A stretch of 64,000 nt of DNA from Takifugu bimaculatus (GCA_004026145.2 CP034987.1:547210-611209), one strand, 5' to 3'. Positions 1-12,000 are shown, counted from the first letter of the stretch. Notes: generated by a model from the letters alone, not told the origin. A program made the numbers and translations.

Positions 1-1220
1 CACCGCTTATCCGGGGTCGGGTCGCGGGGGCAGCAGCCTAAGAAGAGAAGCCCAGACTTCCCTCTCCCCAGCTACTTCTTCCAGCTCATCCGGAGGTATC
101 CCCAGGCATTCCCAGACCAGTCGAGAGACATAGTCTCTCCAACGTGTCCTGGGTCTTCCCGGGGGTCTCCTACCGGAGGGACATGCCATGAACACCTCGC
201 CAGGGAGGCGTCCAGGGGGCATCCTAACTAGATGCCCAAGCCATGTCATCTGGCTCCTCTCAACACGGAGGAGCAGCGGCTCAACTCCGAGCTCCTCCCG
301 GATGGCAGAGCTTCTCACCATATCTCTAAGGGAGAGCCCAGCCACCCTACGGAGGAAGCTCATTTCGGCCGCTTGTACCCGTGATCTTGTTCTTCCGGTC
401 ATTACCCAAAGCTCATGACCATAGGTGAGGGGAGGAACGAAGATCAACCGGTAAATCGAGAGCTTCGCCTTTTGGCTCAGCTCTCTCTTCACCACTACGG
501 ACCGGTGCAGAGTCCGCATTACTGCGGATGCCGTACCAATCTGCCTGTCGATCTCCTGCTCCATTCTTCCCTCACTCGTGAACAAGACTCCGAGGTACTT
601 AAACTCCTCCACTTGGGGCAGGATCTCCTCCTTGACCCGAAGAAGGCACTCCACCTTTTTCCGGTTGAGAACCATGGCCTCAGATTTGGAGGTGCTGATT
701 TTCATCCCAGCCGCTTCACATGCGGCGGCAAACCGATCCAGTGATAGTTGGAGCTCACGGGCCGATGACGCCAACAGGACCACATCATCTGCAAAAAGCA
801 GAGACCCAATCCTGAGGTCACCAAACCGGACCCCCTCAACACCATGACTGCACCTAGAAATTCTGTCCATAAAAATTATGAACAGAATCGGTGACAAAGG
901 GCAGCCCTGGCGGAGGCCAACCCTCACCGGAAATGAGTTCGACTTACTGCCAGCAATGAGGACCAAACTCTGACACCGATCATACAGGGAGCGGACAGCC
1001 CGTATCAGCGGGCCCGACACCCCATACTCTCGGAGGACCCCCCACAGGACCCCCCGAGAGACACGGTCGAATGCCTTCTCCAAGTCCACAAAACACATGT
1101 GGAATGGTTGGGCAAACTCCCATGCACCCTCGAAGACCCTGCTGAGGGTGTAGAGCTGGTCCACTGTTCTATGCCCAGGACGAAAACCACATTGCTCCTC
1201 CTGAATCCGAGGTTCGACTA
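1..1220 (-). mobile_element. Rex3-like RTE retrotransposon, 5'-truncated 3' half
   Basis: This is the C-terminal half of a non-LTR retrotransposon polyprotein, open from 1164 down to 7 (385 aa). It carries the reverse-transcriptase motifs DLEKAFDRV, RQGCPLSP and FADDVVLLAS, followed by a basic RPPGRPRTRW tail ending RPDPG. It closely matches the complete copy at 20.1-24.6 kb. Homology stops abruptly near 1220, the 5' truncation typical of target-primed reverse transcription. The 3' terminal GATG repeats lie outside the window. Assignment to Rex3 (RTE clade) rests on the protein together with the GATG-type 3' end of the full copy. The endonuclease is missing, so it cannot move by itself. Confidence 0.88.
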
Positions 1221-4052
1221 GTCCAAAATGACTATAATTTAAGTTACATTTTTTTGATACCTAGTCTAATTGTTCAAATTATCTCAGGAATTTTTGTTAG
1301 ATATCTCTGTTTTATTATATTCATTAGTCTTGTCTTTGGTTATTGTGATAATAAACCACAGCCGTGCACAAAAATAAAGTCTTCGCACATCATTTATGTG
1401 TTTAAGCTGGTCTATTTACACAGGTAATTCTTTTCCATGATACTTCACATTCCAGCTTTGACTGCATTCACAAAGAATCTTTTTTAAATATTGTATTTAG
1501 GCACATTTTTTAAAAGGCTTTAGTTGTATTTTATCACCTTACCTCTGCTTATAGCAAAGTGGTACTAGAGTGTGGGTAATTGTTAGCAGACTTGCCATCT
1601 TTACCAGCATTTAAAAAGGCACTTATGGATCCACTGACAAAATTCCCTAGCATCCGACTAACTGAATATTTATTATTACTCAAGTCTGATACCACCATTG
1701 AGTCTCTCAGTGGAATTTCTGTTAAGTAAACATCCTTATCTTGTGTTCCACAAGTTTGGCAGTGGTATGCCATTACCGTCCAGAAACAAGGATGAAGCTC
1801 ATCAAATCAAGTCAAGAATATATTTGATCCAACCTTATTATACCAGCTCTAAAAAAATGGAAAAAATTGATTTGTTTCCTGTCACTGTAGCAACATATCA
1901 CAATATGTGTGGATGACTGTTTAACATAGGGACAATACATTTTCTGTCAGATTTGTCTATCTTTTCTTAAGCCATTATTTGATTGACTCTCTTTTCCTTT
2001 TTGTCAGCCGCTTCTGTCACGTTAGTCCTTCCCGAACAATATACTAAATGGTAAATATCATGACACAAGACAAATTTGCCAAACTAATCTTGACAAAGGT
2101 AATCTGTCTGACACAAAAGAGAGTTTCAGATTTTGATGCTGCACTCTGGCAGTGAAGCAGGCATTCAGTTTGAGGTACTATTGCATAGAAATAAGAGAAA
2201 GAAAAAAGAATCTGAAATAAAAACAGAGCAAAGAAGGGATGAGAAGCAATGGAGATGTACTGTGTTAAATATACACAGGTCCATGTCTACAAGGTTTCTC
2301 TCTGCTTATTCCTGCTCCCTCCTACAGTTACTCTAACTCTCTATAATGTACCCTCCTCCAGATAACAAGGGACCAGGGTCTATGTTGGGATGGAGTACGG
2401 CTGAACAGAGACTTGGGGTTACGTCCCTAATTGTCAGGAGTCATGAGGACTGTGGGCAGAGGACGAAAAAGTGGACCTGTATTATGTCGAGGGTCAGTGG
2501 GGAGAAGGCCACTGCGGAGATTTCTCAGGTATTCTGCATATCTGCTTACTGTGCTCAGTTCATCATGCCTGGCCATAGTCAAGGGCAGCCTTTTCCCTGC
2601 TTTAGCCACATTATCTGATTATTTCATGCACAGCATTATCCCCTCCAATTTGTCTCTTTGTGCATGTGTGAAATGTGCACGTCTGTGTGTGTATGTGTGT
2701 GTGTGGTGTGTGTGTTTAAGAGGCATCAACAGCCCACCAGCCTCCTGCCAGCTGGACTCCTTGTGAAGGGACTGAATAAACTATAAGAAAGGGATCAAGA
2801 TGGTCGCCAAGAGGACAGAGGGGTCACAACACTGTCATTTTGCCCTTTTATATGGGACCACAATGGTTTGTGGACCTCTCTTCTCCATTTTCTATAGTCA
2901 ACTCCCAGCCATGGTTGCTTATTTCAATTTTCACTCACCATCTGTCTTTTGTGTGTAGTGCACCCCTCTTCACATCCTACCTCACCTCCACTTTGGGATT
3001 GTCTGTCTGAGTGTACAGCAGGGAAGTAAACCATGGCTGGCATAAGACACTTTGTACCAGTCTGGTCTTTGCATTTTAGCCTCTTTTCTTCATAAAAAAG
3101 CAGGATGCAGCATTGTCTCTGGAATCCACAGAATTGACATTAGACTGATATAGTGAATCTTGATATTGACATCTGTTAGGCAGTTGAGATGTCACTTGGA
3201 GTATTAGACAAATAAAAAAGCAATGAGTGTCAAAAATAGTTGAATTGACCTTTGCCTTGCTCTCCAAAACACCACAGCACTTCACAGTGTGGTGCCCTGT
3301 ATGATAAATTAAAGTCTACACTTTTGGGTTGAAACTTTTCTTCCAGCTACCAGAATAATTAGGGTTGTGGTTGCAGTGGCAGTTAAGACAAGTAATTAAA
3401 AAACAACAATCAATAAAGTATCACAGTGGCAGTAAAATGAAGAGAAAACAAACAAACCAAGAAAATGGACCTGGAGCAAGAAAGAGCAGCATAAATGATC
3501 TTTTCTACAGCAAATGTAGAATGAATGAAATCGACTTGCCAATAATACAAATACAGACATACACACACACTGTAGTTAATACAGGTTAAATAAGAATTTA
3601 ACAGTGTAAAATTTTAAAATGTATATTTTGTTTCACAATCCTCACCTTGTGGACTGGGATGGCTGCTTGTCAGTGACATTAAAGTCAGATCAGCACAGTG
3701 CATTCTTCTGCCATTTCACAGAACAAAGCAGGGCTGTATGGAATGGGCTAGGCTTAGTTTGAGCCACTGTACACAAAGTGCCACATTATTAAGTGTTACA
3801 CTGCTTAAAGACAAGGCCTTCTGAAAGTGACAGCTTTAGTTCACATGCTGTGCAAATGGAATTGGCTTGTGATGCTGCAGTCTGTGGTGTGAGGCTTTGT
3901 AAAATGGGATTTTTTTTTCCTTTTTTGGAGAAGCAAATCAAAATATATATTTGTTTTAAGAATGTGTTTTAACTGATGCAGCAATCATCTACAGTTGCTG
4001 CTTAAATCAATAAGATTTCACAGCCATTTCTAAACCCTCAAAACATCCAGAT
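1221..4052. other. AT-rich DNA without recognised gene
   Basis: No coding region, RNA gene or bounded transposon is recognised here. Short ORFs have no recognisable domain. Given the nectin gene orientation this lies downstream of its Ig exons, so it may be intron or 3' flank, but no transmembrane exon was found. Confidence 0.5.
2683..2719. repeat. (GT)n microsatellite
   Basis: An imperfect run of GT dinucleotides, visible directly. Confidence 0.85.
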
Positions 4053-4268
4053 ATGGCACCATGGACCCAGTGGGGATCTCTGGACCTCCTGAGAATAACA
4101 ACAGGACAATCCAAGGCTTCTCTGAACAAATGGGGCTACAACACTGGACCAACCACATGCAAATGTGTAAAAGCAAGCCACACCATAGAGCAATGCCTTA
4201 TCTGCCCTGTATTAGCCAGCCCCTGTAGCCAGAAAGAAATAGAGGACTGTCATATCACACTGATTTGA
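4053..4268 (+). pseudogene. Possible LINE C-terminal zinc-finger remnant
   Basis: A 71-aa open frame contains the pattern LNKWGYNTGPTTCKCVK followed by HTIEQCLICP. The spacing C-x-C-x(6)-H-x(4)-C resembles the zinc-knuckle tail found after RNase H or reverse transcriptase in some LINE proteins. Nothing upstream in this frame is recognisable. It is a short degenerate remnant at best, and the family is not certain. Confidence 0.3.
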
Positions 4269-4389
4269 AGAAACAAAATAAAACAAATCTATTGTCACAA
4301 ATTACAAGTTGAATCATCTCTCGTTTCCAAAATTGATGCAGCAAATCTACCAAACTGTTTTCCATTGCCTATAGCACTATAGTGATATA

Positions 4390-5525
4390 CAGTGGGGCAA
4401 AAAAGTATTTAGTCAGTCACCAATTGTGCAAGTTCTCCCACTTAAAAAGATGAGAGAGGCCAGTAATTTTCATCTTAGGTATACCTCAACTATGAGAGAC
4501 AAAATGGGGGGAAAGAATCCAGGAAATCACATTGTAGGATTTTTAATGAATTAATTGGTAAATTCCTCAGTAAAATAAGTATTTGGTCACCTACAAACAA
4601 GCAAGATTTCTGGCTCTCACAGACCTGTAACTTCTTCTTTAAGAGGCTCCTCTGTCCTCCACTTGTTACCTGTATTAATGGCACCTGTTTGAACCTGTTT
4701 GTTTAACACTATGGCCAAGACCAAAGAGCTGTCAAAGGACACCAGAAACAAAATTGTAGACCTGCACCAGGCTGGGAAGACTGAATCTGCAATAGGTAAG
4801 CAGCTTGGTGTGAAGAAATCAACTGTGGGAGCAATTATTAGAAAATGGAAGACATACAAGACCACTGATAATCTCCCTCGATCTGGGACTCCACGCAAGA
4901 TCTCACCCCGTGGGGTCAAAATGATCACAAGAACGGTGAGCAAAAATCCCAGAACCACACGGGGGGACCTAGTGAATGACCTGCAGAGAGCTGGGACCAA
5001 AGTAACAAAGGCTACCATCAGTAACACACTACGCCGCCAGGGACTCAAATCCTGCAGTGCCAGACGTGTCCCCCTGCTTAAGCCAGTACATGTCCAGGCC
5101 CATCTGAAGTTTGCTAGAGAGCATTCGGATGATCCAGAAGAGGACTGGGAGAATGTCATATGGTCAGATGAAACCAAAATAGAACTTTTTGGTAAAAACT
5201 CAACTTGTCGTGTTTGGAGGAGAAAGAATGCTGAGTTGCATCCACCACCATGTGAAGCATGGGGGTGGAAACATCATGCTTTGGGGCTGTTTTTCGGCAA
5301 AGGGACCAGGACAACTGATCCGTGTAAAGGAAAGAATGAATGGGGCCATGTATCGTGAGATTTTGAGTGAAAATCTCCTTCCATCAGCAAGGGCATTCCA
5401 AAACATCACTGCTCTAGAGGAGATCTGCATGGAGGAATGGGCCAAAATACCAGCAACAGTGTGTGAAAGCCTTGTGAAGACTTACAGAAAACGTTTGACC
5501 TCTGTCATTGCCAACAAAGGGTATA
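4390..5525 (+). mobile_element. Tc1/mariner element, internally deleted and 3'-truncated
   Basis: The 5' terminal inverted repeat starts CAGTGGGGCAAAAAAG at 4390, directly after a TA dinucleotide, as expected of Tc1 elements. The transposase remnant follows. The 3' part is missing: just after the codons for the usual transposase C-terminus the sequence switches at a TA (5524-5525) to the terminus of another transposon, so a later insertion or rearrangement removed the right end. Confidence 0.85.
4711..5523 (+). pseudogene. Tc1-like transposase, frameshifted, catalytic core deleted
   Basis: The product begins MAKTKELSKDTRNKIVDLHQ. A paired-type helix-turn-helix follows (GKQLGVKKSTVGAIIRKWK), then a second DNA-binding helix region (PRTTRGDLVNDLQRAG) and the first catalytic aspartate in VIWSDETKIELFG. 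A frameshift near 5245 moves the rest to another frame (HGGGNIMLWGCFSAKG). At about 5398 the sequence jumps to the C-terminal segment EEWAKIPATVCESLVKTYRKRL, which removes the part that normally holds the second aspartate and the final acidic catalytic residue. The protein is therefore dead. The length is well below the roughly 340 aa usual for the family. Confidence 0.85.
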
Positions 5526-5727
5526 CAGTGATCCCTCGCTATATCGCGTTTCATCTTTCACGGCTTCGCTGCTTCACAGATTTTTTTTACAGTGCGGATA
5601 TTTTTACAGTGCATTGTGCTCTGAATCCTGATTGGCTCAGGGGCTTTACTGTTGTAAAAGGCATGGCATATACAAAAAATCTTCTTGCTCAGAAAAAGAA
5701 AGAGCGCCAACAACTACCCATAACAAT
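5526..5727. mobile_element. Terminus of an unclassified TA-inserting DNA transposon
   Basis: Directly after TA at 5524-5525 the sequence reads CAGTGATCCCTCGCTATATC, the look of a mariner/Tigger-type terminal repeat. About 200 bp continue before a Harbinger element interrupts it at 5728. The segment has no coding domain I can name. The right-hand end of this element was not identified; the DNA after 6863 is its likely continuation. Confidence 0.4.
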
Positions 5728-5955
5728 GGGCCAGAGTCACCAATATGTTCTTAAGAATCTTCTTAGATTCTTTCTTAAGTTGTTCTTAAGAAGTTCCTTA
5801 AGAAAACCCTACGTCGGATTCATCAACGCGTTCGTAAGCCCCAGAATTGTTCGCAGCTGTGTTCTTAGATTGATGAATGCCATCTGTTCGTAAGTTGAAA
5901 GCGCGTGCCAGGTGAGTCTAATTAACATACGATTAGCATAAGTCACCGCCCACTA

Positions 5956-6159
5956 ATGCCCATAAAAGGAACTGCAGCAGGACCCTGTAGACAGAGCAAA
6001 AAGCAGCCAAATGCCCAATTTCCACGCCTGATTTCTGACGCCGTGTTGAACAATCAAGAAAGGATGGCTAACACGCTTGATAAAATTGCCTCAACCCTGA
6101 TGACTATAGCCAACACGCTTAAAGAAATCAACGAGAATGTAAAAAAAAGAAGAATGTAA
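5956..6159 (+). pseudogene. C-terminal piece of Harbinger accessory (Myb-like) ORF
   Basis: A 67-aa frame ends NNQERMANTLDKIASTLMTIANTLKEINENVKKRRM (positions 32-67), an amphipathic leucine/isoleucine-rich helix with a basic end. Harbinger elements encode a Myb/SANT-like DNA-binding protein next to the nuclease; a helical C-terminus placed convergent to the nuclease fits that protein. The Myb domain itself is deleted. The assignment rests on position and composition. Confidence 0.5.
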
Positions 6160-6212
6160 AAAAAATAAACGTGTAAAAGCTGTGCTCGGATTGTGACAAT
6201 AATGCATTTTAT

Positions 6213-6460
6213 TCACAAACGGGCAATTAATCGCGCTCGAACGTGAACCGCGTGCCTGCAGTCTGGCCCCATCATTGCGTCAGGACGCACATCCTCACGG
6301 GGTTGTGGCTCTGTGTCCAAACACATCCAGCGCCCCTTTAAAATGCCGATGGTGCGTTCAATGGTGGAGCGACTGCGCGCATGCATCTGATTGAATAAAA
6401 CTCCTGTGGAGTCTGAGGGTTGGTCAGTGGTGTCAACAACCAGGGCATATCCTCGATCCC
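6213..6460 (-). pseudogene. Last exon of Harbinger transposase (HARBI1-like nuclease)
   Basis: Reading on the minus strand, an AT-rich tract ends in a splice-acceptor AG at 6462-6461. An open exon of 81 codons plus stop follows. It contains GYALVVDTTDQ and then RSRSTIERTIGILKGRW and MCLD. The pattern N-x(2)-H-x(3)-R-x(3)-E-R-x-x-G-x-L-K-x-R is the C-terminal hallmark of PIF/Harbinger DDE nucleases. Upstream exons are absent, so only the last exon survived the internal deletion. Confidence 0.75.
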
Positions 6461-7446
6461 CTAATAAAATAAATCAAGATAAAATCAAATAAAAAGACAG
6501 TTTTGGCATGGTTTCCAATTTGGTTGATTAATGTTAAGTCATTGGCACATTTACGTAATTTAAAAATTCTCCGTAAATCACCAAAAATAGGAAATAAACA
6601 AATAAATAAATAAATATGACAGAATTATCATTGTAATATTGAATTTTATTGAACTGCACAAGAGAAGAAAACACAACCATGCCAACATGTCGGCACTGAA
6701 ATGTGCGCAAGAGTACTCCTGAGTGTTCGTAGGATTTGTTCTTACCTACGCATAAATCCAGGATAAGAAGAAATTGGTGAATGCCACAATCTTCGTAAAA
6801 TGTTCGTAAGTGGGACTTAAGAACAAATTTGTTCGTAAGAACGCTTCGTGAATCTGGCCCAATGTTTTTGTTTATGAAAATCCAAATGCATAAAATATGA
6901 TTTGTTTGTATTCATACTCACCTAGTTTGCACAATAGTGTGCATCTAAAGAGAATAAGTCATGGTATGTGCACAGTAAACTACGTATGGTGTAACATTGG
7001 TAGAAATGACACAGACAGAGGTGGAGCTCTCAAATAAGCGAAAATTGTCTACAAAAGTACCCTATAAATGGACCTCCAGGCTTTTCTAAAGGATTTATTA
7101 TGTGAGGCCTTTGCGATTTGAAAGTGCAGTGTATTCTTTGTGTTTTCAAATGCTTTGCTTCTAGCAAGAACCATAGCAGCTTAGCCACTTGTGAACCTCC
7201 CACACACCTTCGCAACATACCACCTGGCTACAAAGCATCTACGCTCCAAGACGAGAAAATTCTTAAGCTTCTTTCCCTCAGATTTTTCTGTATGTGGCTT
7301 GCCCAGTTTCTTTTAGGGCCAAAATAGCTCTTTGTGTTTTTTGTTTAGTTGTAAGGCTCAACTTGATGATTGTTCAAACTAATCCATGGAAAAATGAAGT
7401 CAAGATAGAAAAGCCTTTGACCAGTCAGAAAGGAGCACGTGTGCAT

Positions 7447-7521
7447 ACACACACACACACACTCACACACACACACAACCTCACACACACACACACACAC
7501 ACCACACACACACACACACAC
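7447..7521. repeat. (CA)n microsatellite
   Basis: An imperfect CA run about 75 bp long, broken by CT and CC units. Confidence 0.9.
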
Positions 7522-7630
7522 AGTCTATTCACAGAGTATTTACTGGGATACACAGTAAGGGATTTTAGGATGCTGTTTTTATTATCTGCATGTGAATGAG
7601 GAAACAAAAAAAGACACACATACACAATCC

Positions 7631-7665
<35 letters not shown>

Positions 7666-7700
7666 TACATACACACACACACATCTATACATATATATAC

Positions 7701-7731
<31 letters not shown>

Positions 7732-7737
7732 AGAAGA
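7631..7737. repeat. Compound (TA)n (CA)n (GA)n microsatellite
   Basis: TA repeats pass into CA/CATA repeats, again TA, then GA and GAA. Open frames through it are low-complexity and not genes. Confidence 0.9.
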
Positions 7738-8125
7738 AGTGCTGTGCAACTGTTTGAGGCATGTCACAAGTGTTACATGTATACAAAGCATTTTAAAATG
7801 GAACTGTTCTGTAAATAAACTGTATCTGTATTGCACATTCACAAGCAGATGAAGGAATAACCCATTAGGATTTAGTAGTAATTAAACATCAAATATCGGG
7901 TTTTGGAAGCTATTTAGGAGTTCAGTGTCTCGCGTCACAACAGCCTTTGTGTCACTAGAGTGGCCATGTATGCATTTAAAAAACATGACACTTGTAAAAA
8001 ATAGAATGTTTAGAGTTTTACGTCCAAAACATGAGCTGATATGATAATTTTCATTAAGCATGCAGATGGGTACTACTGTTTTATCCACTTTTATCTTTAG
8101 TATTTCATACATTCACCTTGCACCT

Positions 8126-8150
8126 GACTGACAGACAGACAGACAGACAT

Positions 8151-8181
<31 letters not shown>

Positions 8182-8192
8182 TACAGACAGAT
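8126..8192. repeat. (AGAC)n microsatellite
   Basis: About 16 tandem AGAC units, two of them changed to ATAC, visible directly. Confidence 0.92.
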
Positions 8193-9973
8193 CGATGCGA
8201 TGAACTCTCCGAAGAGAATGAAGTTGAACAGTGAAGAGAATTGTCTTTATCTTGTTATTATGTGTTCTACCATATGTTCCTGTCTTCTCTTAGAAGTACT
8301 TTAGAAGTTAGGCATGGTAGACTCATTAGCAAATGTAATAAAAATCAGAGACATTCCTTTGACAGGATTGTTGTTTGGACCATTGTAATCTCAGGAGCCA
8401 GTCAGGCGGGAGGTGTTAAACACCCATTATAAAACGGGACATCACGGTGGGGTTGATAAACTTATTTGCATGAAGAAAGTGAACTTTGATCTGGCCACCT
8501 GGGAAGATAATGGAGAAGAAGGACTACCTGTATGATCTACCAACATCAAATGGGACTGGAAGAAGAGGACGAGGTCATCCAAGCAGAAGAACTGGATTGG
8601 ACTGTATGAGCATTGATAATTTGCATCTGTGTTTCTATAAAAGACTGGGCCAAGGGATAGTTAGGTTGTCAGACTTCATGCCCCGGCAATTGACTCTGTT
8701 ATTGTAGGGTTATGAATTGGCCCGGAGCTCTGTAATATTTGTATTTGTATGAATTGGTTCTATTGTTAAATACATTTTTAAATTGGCATTATTCTTCTTG
8801 AAGTCTTCATTCAAAGAACACGCGGATTAGCAGTGACACACGAGAGGTATTGCGATCCAACAACAGTAACCCTTCTTTATGATTTTTTAAGCAATATTAG
8901 TGTGTTATTTTGTTCAGTTTCCAAGTGAAAAAGAGAAAGCAGACCCTCCAATGAGATTTGAGCTCCTAGATACAAATTTTAAAGCTTTATAGATACTCCG
9001 ACAGAATCAGCAGACATGGGTTCCTGTAGGCAGTTTCCTAGCACCAATAAAATTGATTGATGTGTACAAAGCAGGAGAAAGCTAGAAAGGTTTTAGGTGT
9101 CCATTTAAACATGTGGTGAGTGCAATCCTGCTCATCAGTGTAGATAATAAGTTGTGCATGCAGATAAAGCCTGGATGGAGGAGCTTTAAGTAACAGTCAT
9201 TAAATGGAGATTCAACAATAGAGAATGAAAAGGAAAACAAGAAAGTGGAAAATCCTGCTAAGCTGGCTCACACCAACATGAACTTCACTTCCGTTCTTTG
9301 GAAGAATTTAAAAACCCCACAGTCTGTCAAACCAAGGGAGTAAGTTTGAATATGGCTGGACAGCAAATTGACCATGCTGATAACAATGCCTTTATAGTTT
9401 ATATTCAAATTTTACTTTTGATTAGAAACCAGGAAATTGTGAGTTTGAACTGACCACACACTGAATTGCTGTCATGGTGAAAACAGTAACTAACTGTACT
9501 ATTGTTACTTCTAGTCTTTTACTATTATTCTAACAGTCACCTGGGGCTTTCCTCCCATAGCTTGGAACAAACTTACTGCTGTGCCTGCCGACAGGGTCTA
9601 AACACTGACTGTTGAAACTGTCATCTCAAACCTTTAAACCAATGTCCACCATTGATTTGAGATCAAAGTTACAGTTTCCTGCTGACAATGTGGGAACAGC
9701 TTTGCAGTTGGCCCTACAATGGGAACAGGGTGAGACAAACGGGCTCTGCTGAATCCTGCTGAAAGATGGCCAGCAAGGAGGGAAAAAATAATGTAAATGT
9801 ATTGAGAAGATGAAGAGAGAGACAGCAGTCCCATAGCCCTTAGATCCCAGCATGTGACACATTTCTGTTGGCGTGGATACATGTGCGCATTTGTCATCTG
9901 TGTGTGGTGCAATTCCAGTGCGTGGACTATACATGTCTTTGCATTTGCATGTAAGTTGGTTGAACAAACTCAC

Positions 9974-10122
9974 CGATGACGAAGGTGGTGATCTGGTTCC
10001 TGCTGGTGCCCTGCTTATTCTTGACTTCACAGATGAAAGTGGTGTTGACAGCATCGTCCACCTTCTTTACCATCAGCTTGTTGTCCTCCACCATAACTGT
10101 TTCAGGCAATGAACCAGACACT
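9974..10122 (-). CDS. nectin2: Nectin exon: second half of third Ig domain
   Basis: The exon is 149 bp, with acceptor AG directly before 10122 and donor GTGAGT directly after 9974. It encodes VSGSLPETVMVEDNKLM, then KKVDDAVNTTFICEVKN and ends FVIG. It supplies the second cysteine of the domain (FIC) and an N-glycosylation sequon (NTT). It enters at phase 2 and leaves at phase 1, so the following exon, expected to start the stalk and transmembrane segment, should begin at phase 1. No such exon was recognised downstream within the window. Confidence 0.8.
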
Positions 10123-10348
10123 CTGGACGGCAAGAAATTTTTTTTCAGATCTTTTGCATCATAAGAAATGATGAAGAGACAAGAGGAAGAAAGGTAAAAT
10201 ATTTTAAAAATTTGCAATGATGTCATGTGAACAGCAGCTCTGGCTTGCATAGAGGGAGGTTAATAAACATGTTGCTACATTTAAAAGAAAATAAAAACTG
10301 TCATTATCTCTGCATGAAAATGATGTACAGAGAGTAAGCAGGTCTTAC

Positions 10349-10466
10349 GCAGTCCAGATGACTGAGATCGGTGCAGGGTTGGCATTAGCCAAGCACAGGA
10401 GCATGGCGTCAGAACGGCCGACATACCAGTTGTTGTCATATCCTTCTATGGACACAGATGGGGGGT
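10349..10466 (-). CDS. nectin2: Nectin exon: first half of third Ig domain
   Basis: The exon is 118 bp between a TTTCAG acceptor (before 10466) and a GTAAGA donor (after 10349). With the split tyrosine codon it encodes YPPSVSIEGYDNNWYVGR, then SDAMLLCLANANPAPIS and VIWTA. Proline-rich entry, G-Y-D-x-N-W-Y and the first cysteine in LLCLANANP are the classic nectin third-domain pattern. Phase 1 in, phase 2 out. Confidence 0.85.
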
Positions 10467-11221
10467 CTGAAATGCAGACAGGGGCAGAATGAGTTGCCAA
10501 GAGTGGTGATGCAAAACTTGGTTTCAACTAATTCCTGCTAACGTTAAAGGAGCAGTGAGCAAGGAATTTATTTAAAGTCATCATAAAATGGCCCTGACAA
10601 CTGACATTAAGAAAACGTGCTAATTTCAAATACTTATATCACTGACATCAGTAGATCAGCCACAATTCAAAAATGAAATACCTATAAATAATGTTAAACA
10701 AACGATGTTTCTCTGGGATAACGCTGGAAAAAGTTCCAACATTAGTAAGGCTATTATGGCAAATTGAAACATAATTGAGTGGATACATTGGTCAAAGGGA
10801 GATGTTCTTGTTGGCTCTGGCAGCCTCTATTCCACAGTGAATTGATTGTGATTGCAGTGCCAGCTTAACCACAAACTTAAATATAAATGCTTTAACAAGG
10901 CTGGATTCTCATTTTAAAAATTTTTAAAAAAATGTAAACATATTTAAACCTCATTTTAGTCAATGCTAAATCTGTTTAGCATTACAATTGTTGAGTACTC
11001 CTTAGCGTTAGTCGTATTGTGCGTATTTTCTGAACTCCTAAAGCAACAATATACAACAATGTTCTTCTCCACTGTTTACAACTAAAAAACATTGACTGCA
11101 GTTCATTTTGTTCCTGTGCCACACCTGGGCTGTTTACTCAGCACTACAGTTACTTATTATATTCATTAAGGCATATAATTCACAGGACACAAAATATAGT
11201 AACACTGTATATCCATCTTAC

Positions 11222-11515
11222 ATTCCACAGAGAGCTTGACAGGAAAAACCCACGGCCGCTCTTGGGTCCTCTGATCCACCAGGCAGGTCACCTCCCTACC
11301 ATTGTCTGCAGGTGTGGGAACCAAACGGTACTCGCTGCGCACCGTCACTGTGCCATCTGGTCCATTCGTGGTGGTGGTTGAGTGGTTACCTCCCACAGAT
11401 GCAAGCCACTTGATGGTGGCAGCTGGCTTTCCGTCTGCTGCTTCACACTGGGCCACAACCACTGATTTGGAACCAGCCTGGACAGTCACAATATTGGCCG
11501 AGTTTTTAGGTTTGG
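11222..11515 (-). CDS. nectin2: Nectin exon: complete second Ig (C-type) domain
   Basis: The exon is 294 bp, phase 1 at both ends, acceptor CTAG and donor GTAAGA. A whole Ig domain in one symmetrical exon is standard for this family. It encodes AKPKNSANIVTVQAG, VVVAQCEAADGKPAATIKW and, further on, EYRLVPTPADNGREVTCLV. Both domain cysteines (AQC and VTC) and the core tryptophan are present. NHS is a possible glycosylation site. The TVTVRSEYRLVP strand is highly typical of nectins. Confidence 0.88.
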
Positions 11516-12000
11516 CTAGAGAAGCACAGAGGAAACGAAAATATATGAGACAGATAAAGATATGGAGGTTAAAAAAATTGGAGGGCACTGTAAGTTGGAA
11601 GTCACAATTTGACACAATTAGCACAATTATATATAAAAAAGAATACATAAGAGAGAGAAAGACAGGAAAGATACAAAAGGTGAAAATAAAGTCTCTTGTA
11701 TTTTGGAAAGATTTTTGAAAAACTGAGAAAAGTAAAAAAAATAAACAAATAATGGAAGTAATTTATTTTATAATTATGCTTTGAAAGATTTTCATAATTT
11801 ATAAAAAATAAACGTTGGTTTATCAATGAAATGTCTACTTGTAGATAAAAGTTACAGCCATTGTTTGATTGACTTAATGCATTAATTCTGTAAAATGTGA
11901 GGATGCTCTGTAAGAAACTATGTATGTCAGAAATAAGTGATGTTATAATAATAAGTAGCACTTAACCCATCTTTAGCTATGATTTGATGTATGTGTAGGT

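Larger units (their letters stand above)
5728..6860 (+). mobile_element. PIF/Harbinger DNA transposon, internally deleted
   Basis: The ends are inverted repeats: GGGCCAGAGTCACCAA at 5728 and the complement of GGGCCAGATTCACGAA ending at 6860. AAT lies just outside both ends (5725-5727 and 6861-6863), a 3-bp target duplication as in Harbinger elements. Inside are the 3' ends of two convergent genes, as in autonomous Harbingers: a small plus-strand ORF and a minus-strand nuclease exon. At 1,133 bp it keeps only fragments of both. The empty site reads straight across, so this is a clean insertion. Confidence 0.82.
6864..9973. other. Non-coding DNA with microsatellites and a possible LTR remnant
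   Basis: No host exon is recognised. It holds three microsatellites (listed separately). From about 8413 to 8880 there is an LTR-like stretch: TATAAAAG near 8636, a CG-containing 3' part and inverted TGTTA/TAAC-like ends. No target duplication was found, so the LTR reading stays weak. Confidence 0.45.

Noticed and set aside
8126..8192. Regular repeat that could suggest a CRISPR-like array
   Set aside because: A pure 4-bp tandem repeat with no spacers, in a vertebrate genome.
9626..9912. Minus-strand ORFs downstream of the last Ig exon as transmembrane exon
   Set aside because: No proper hydrophobic segment with a phase-1 acceptor; not supported.
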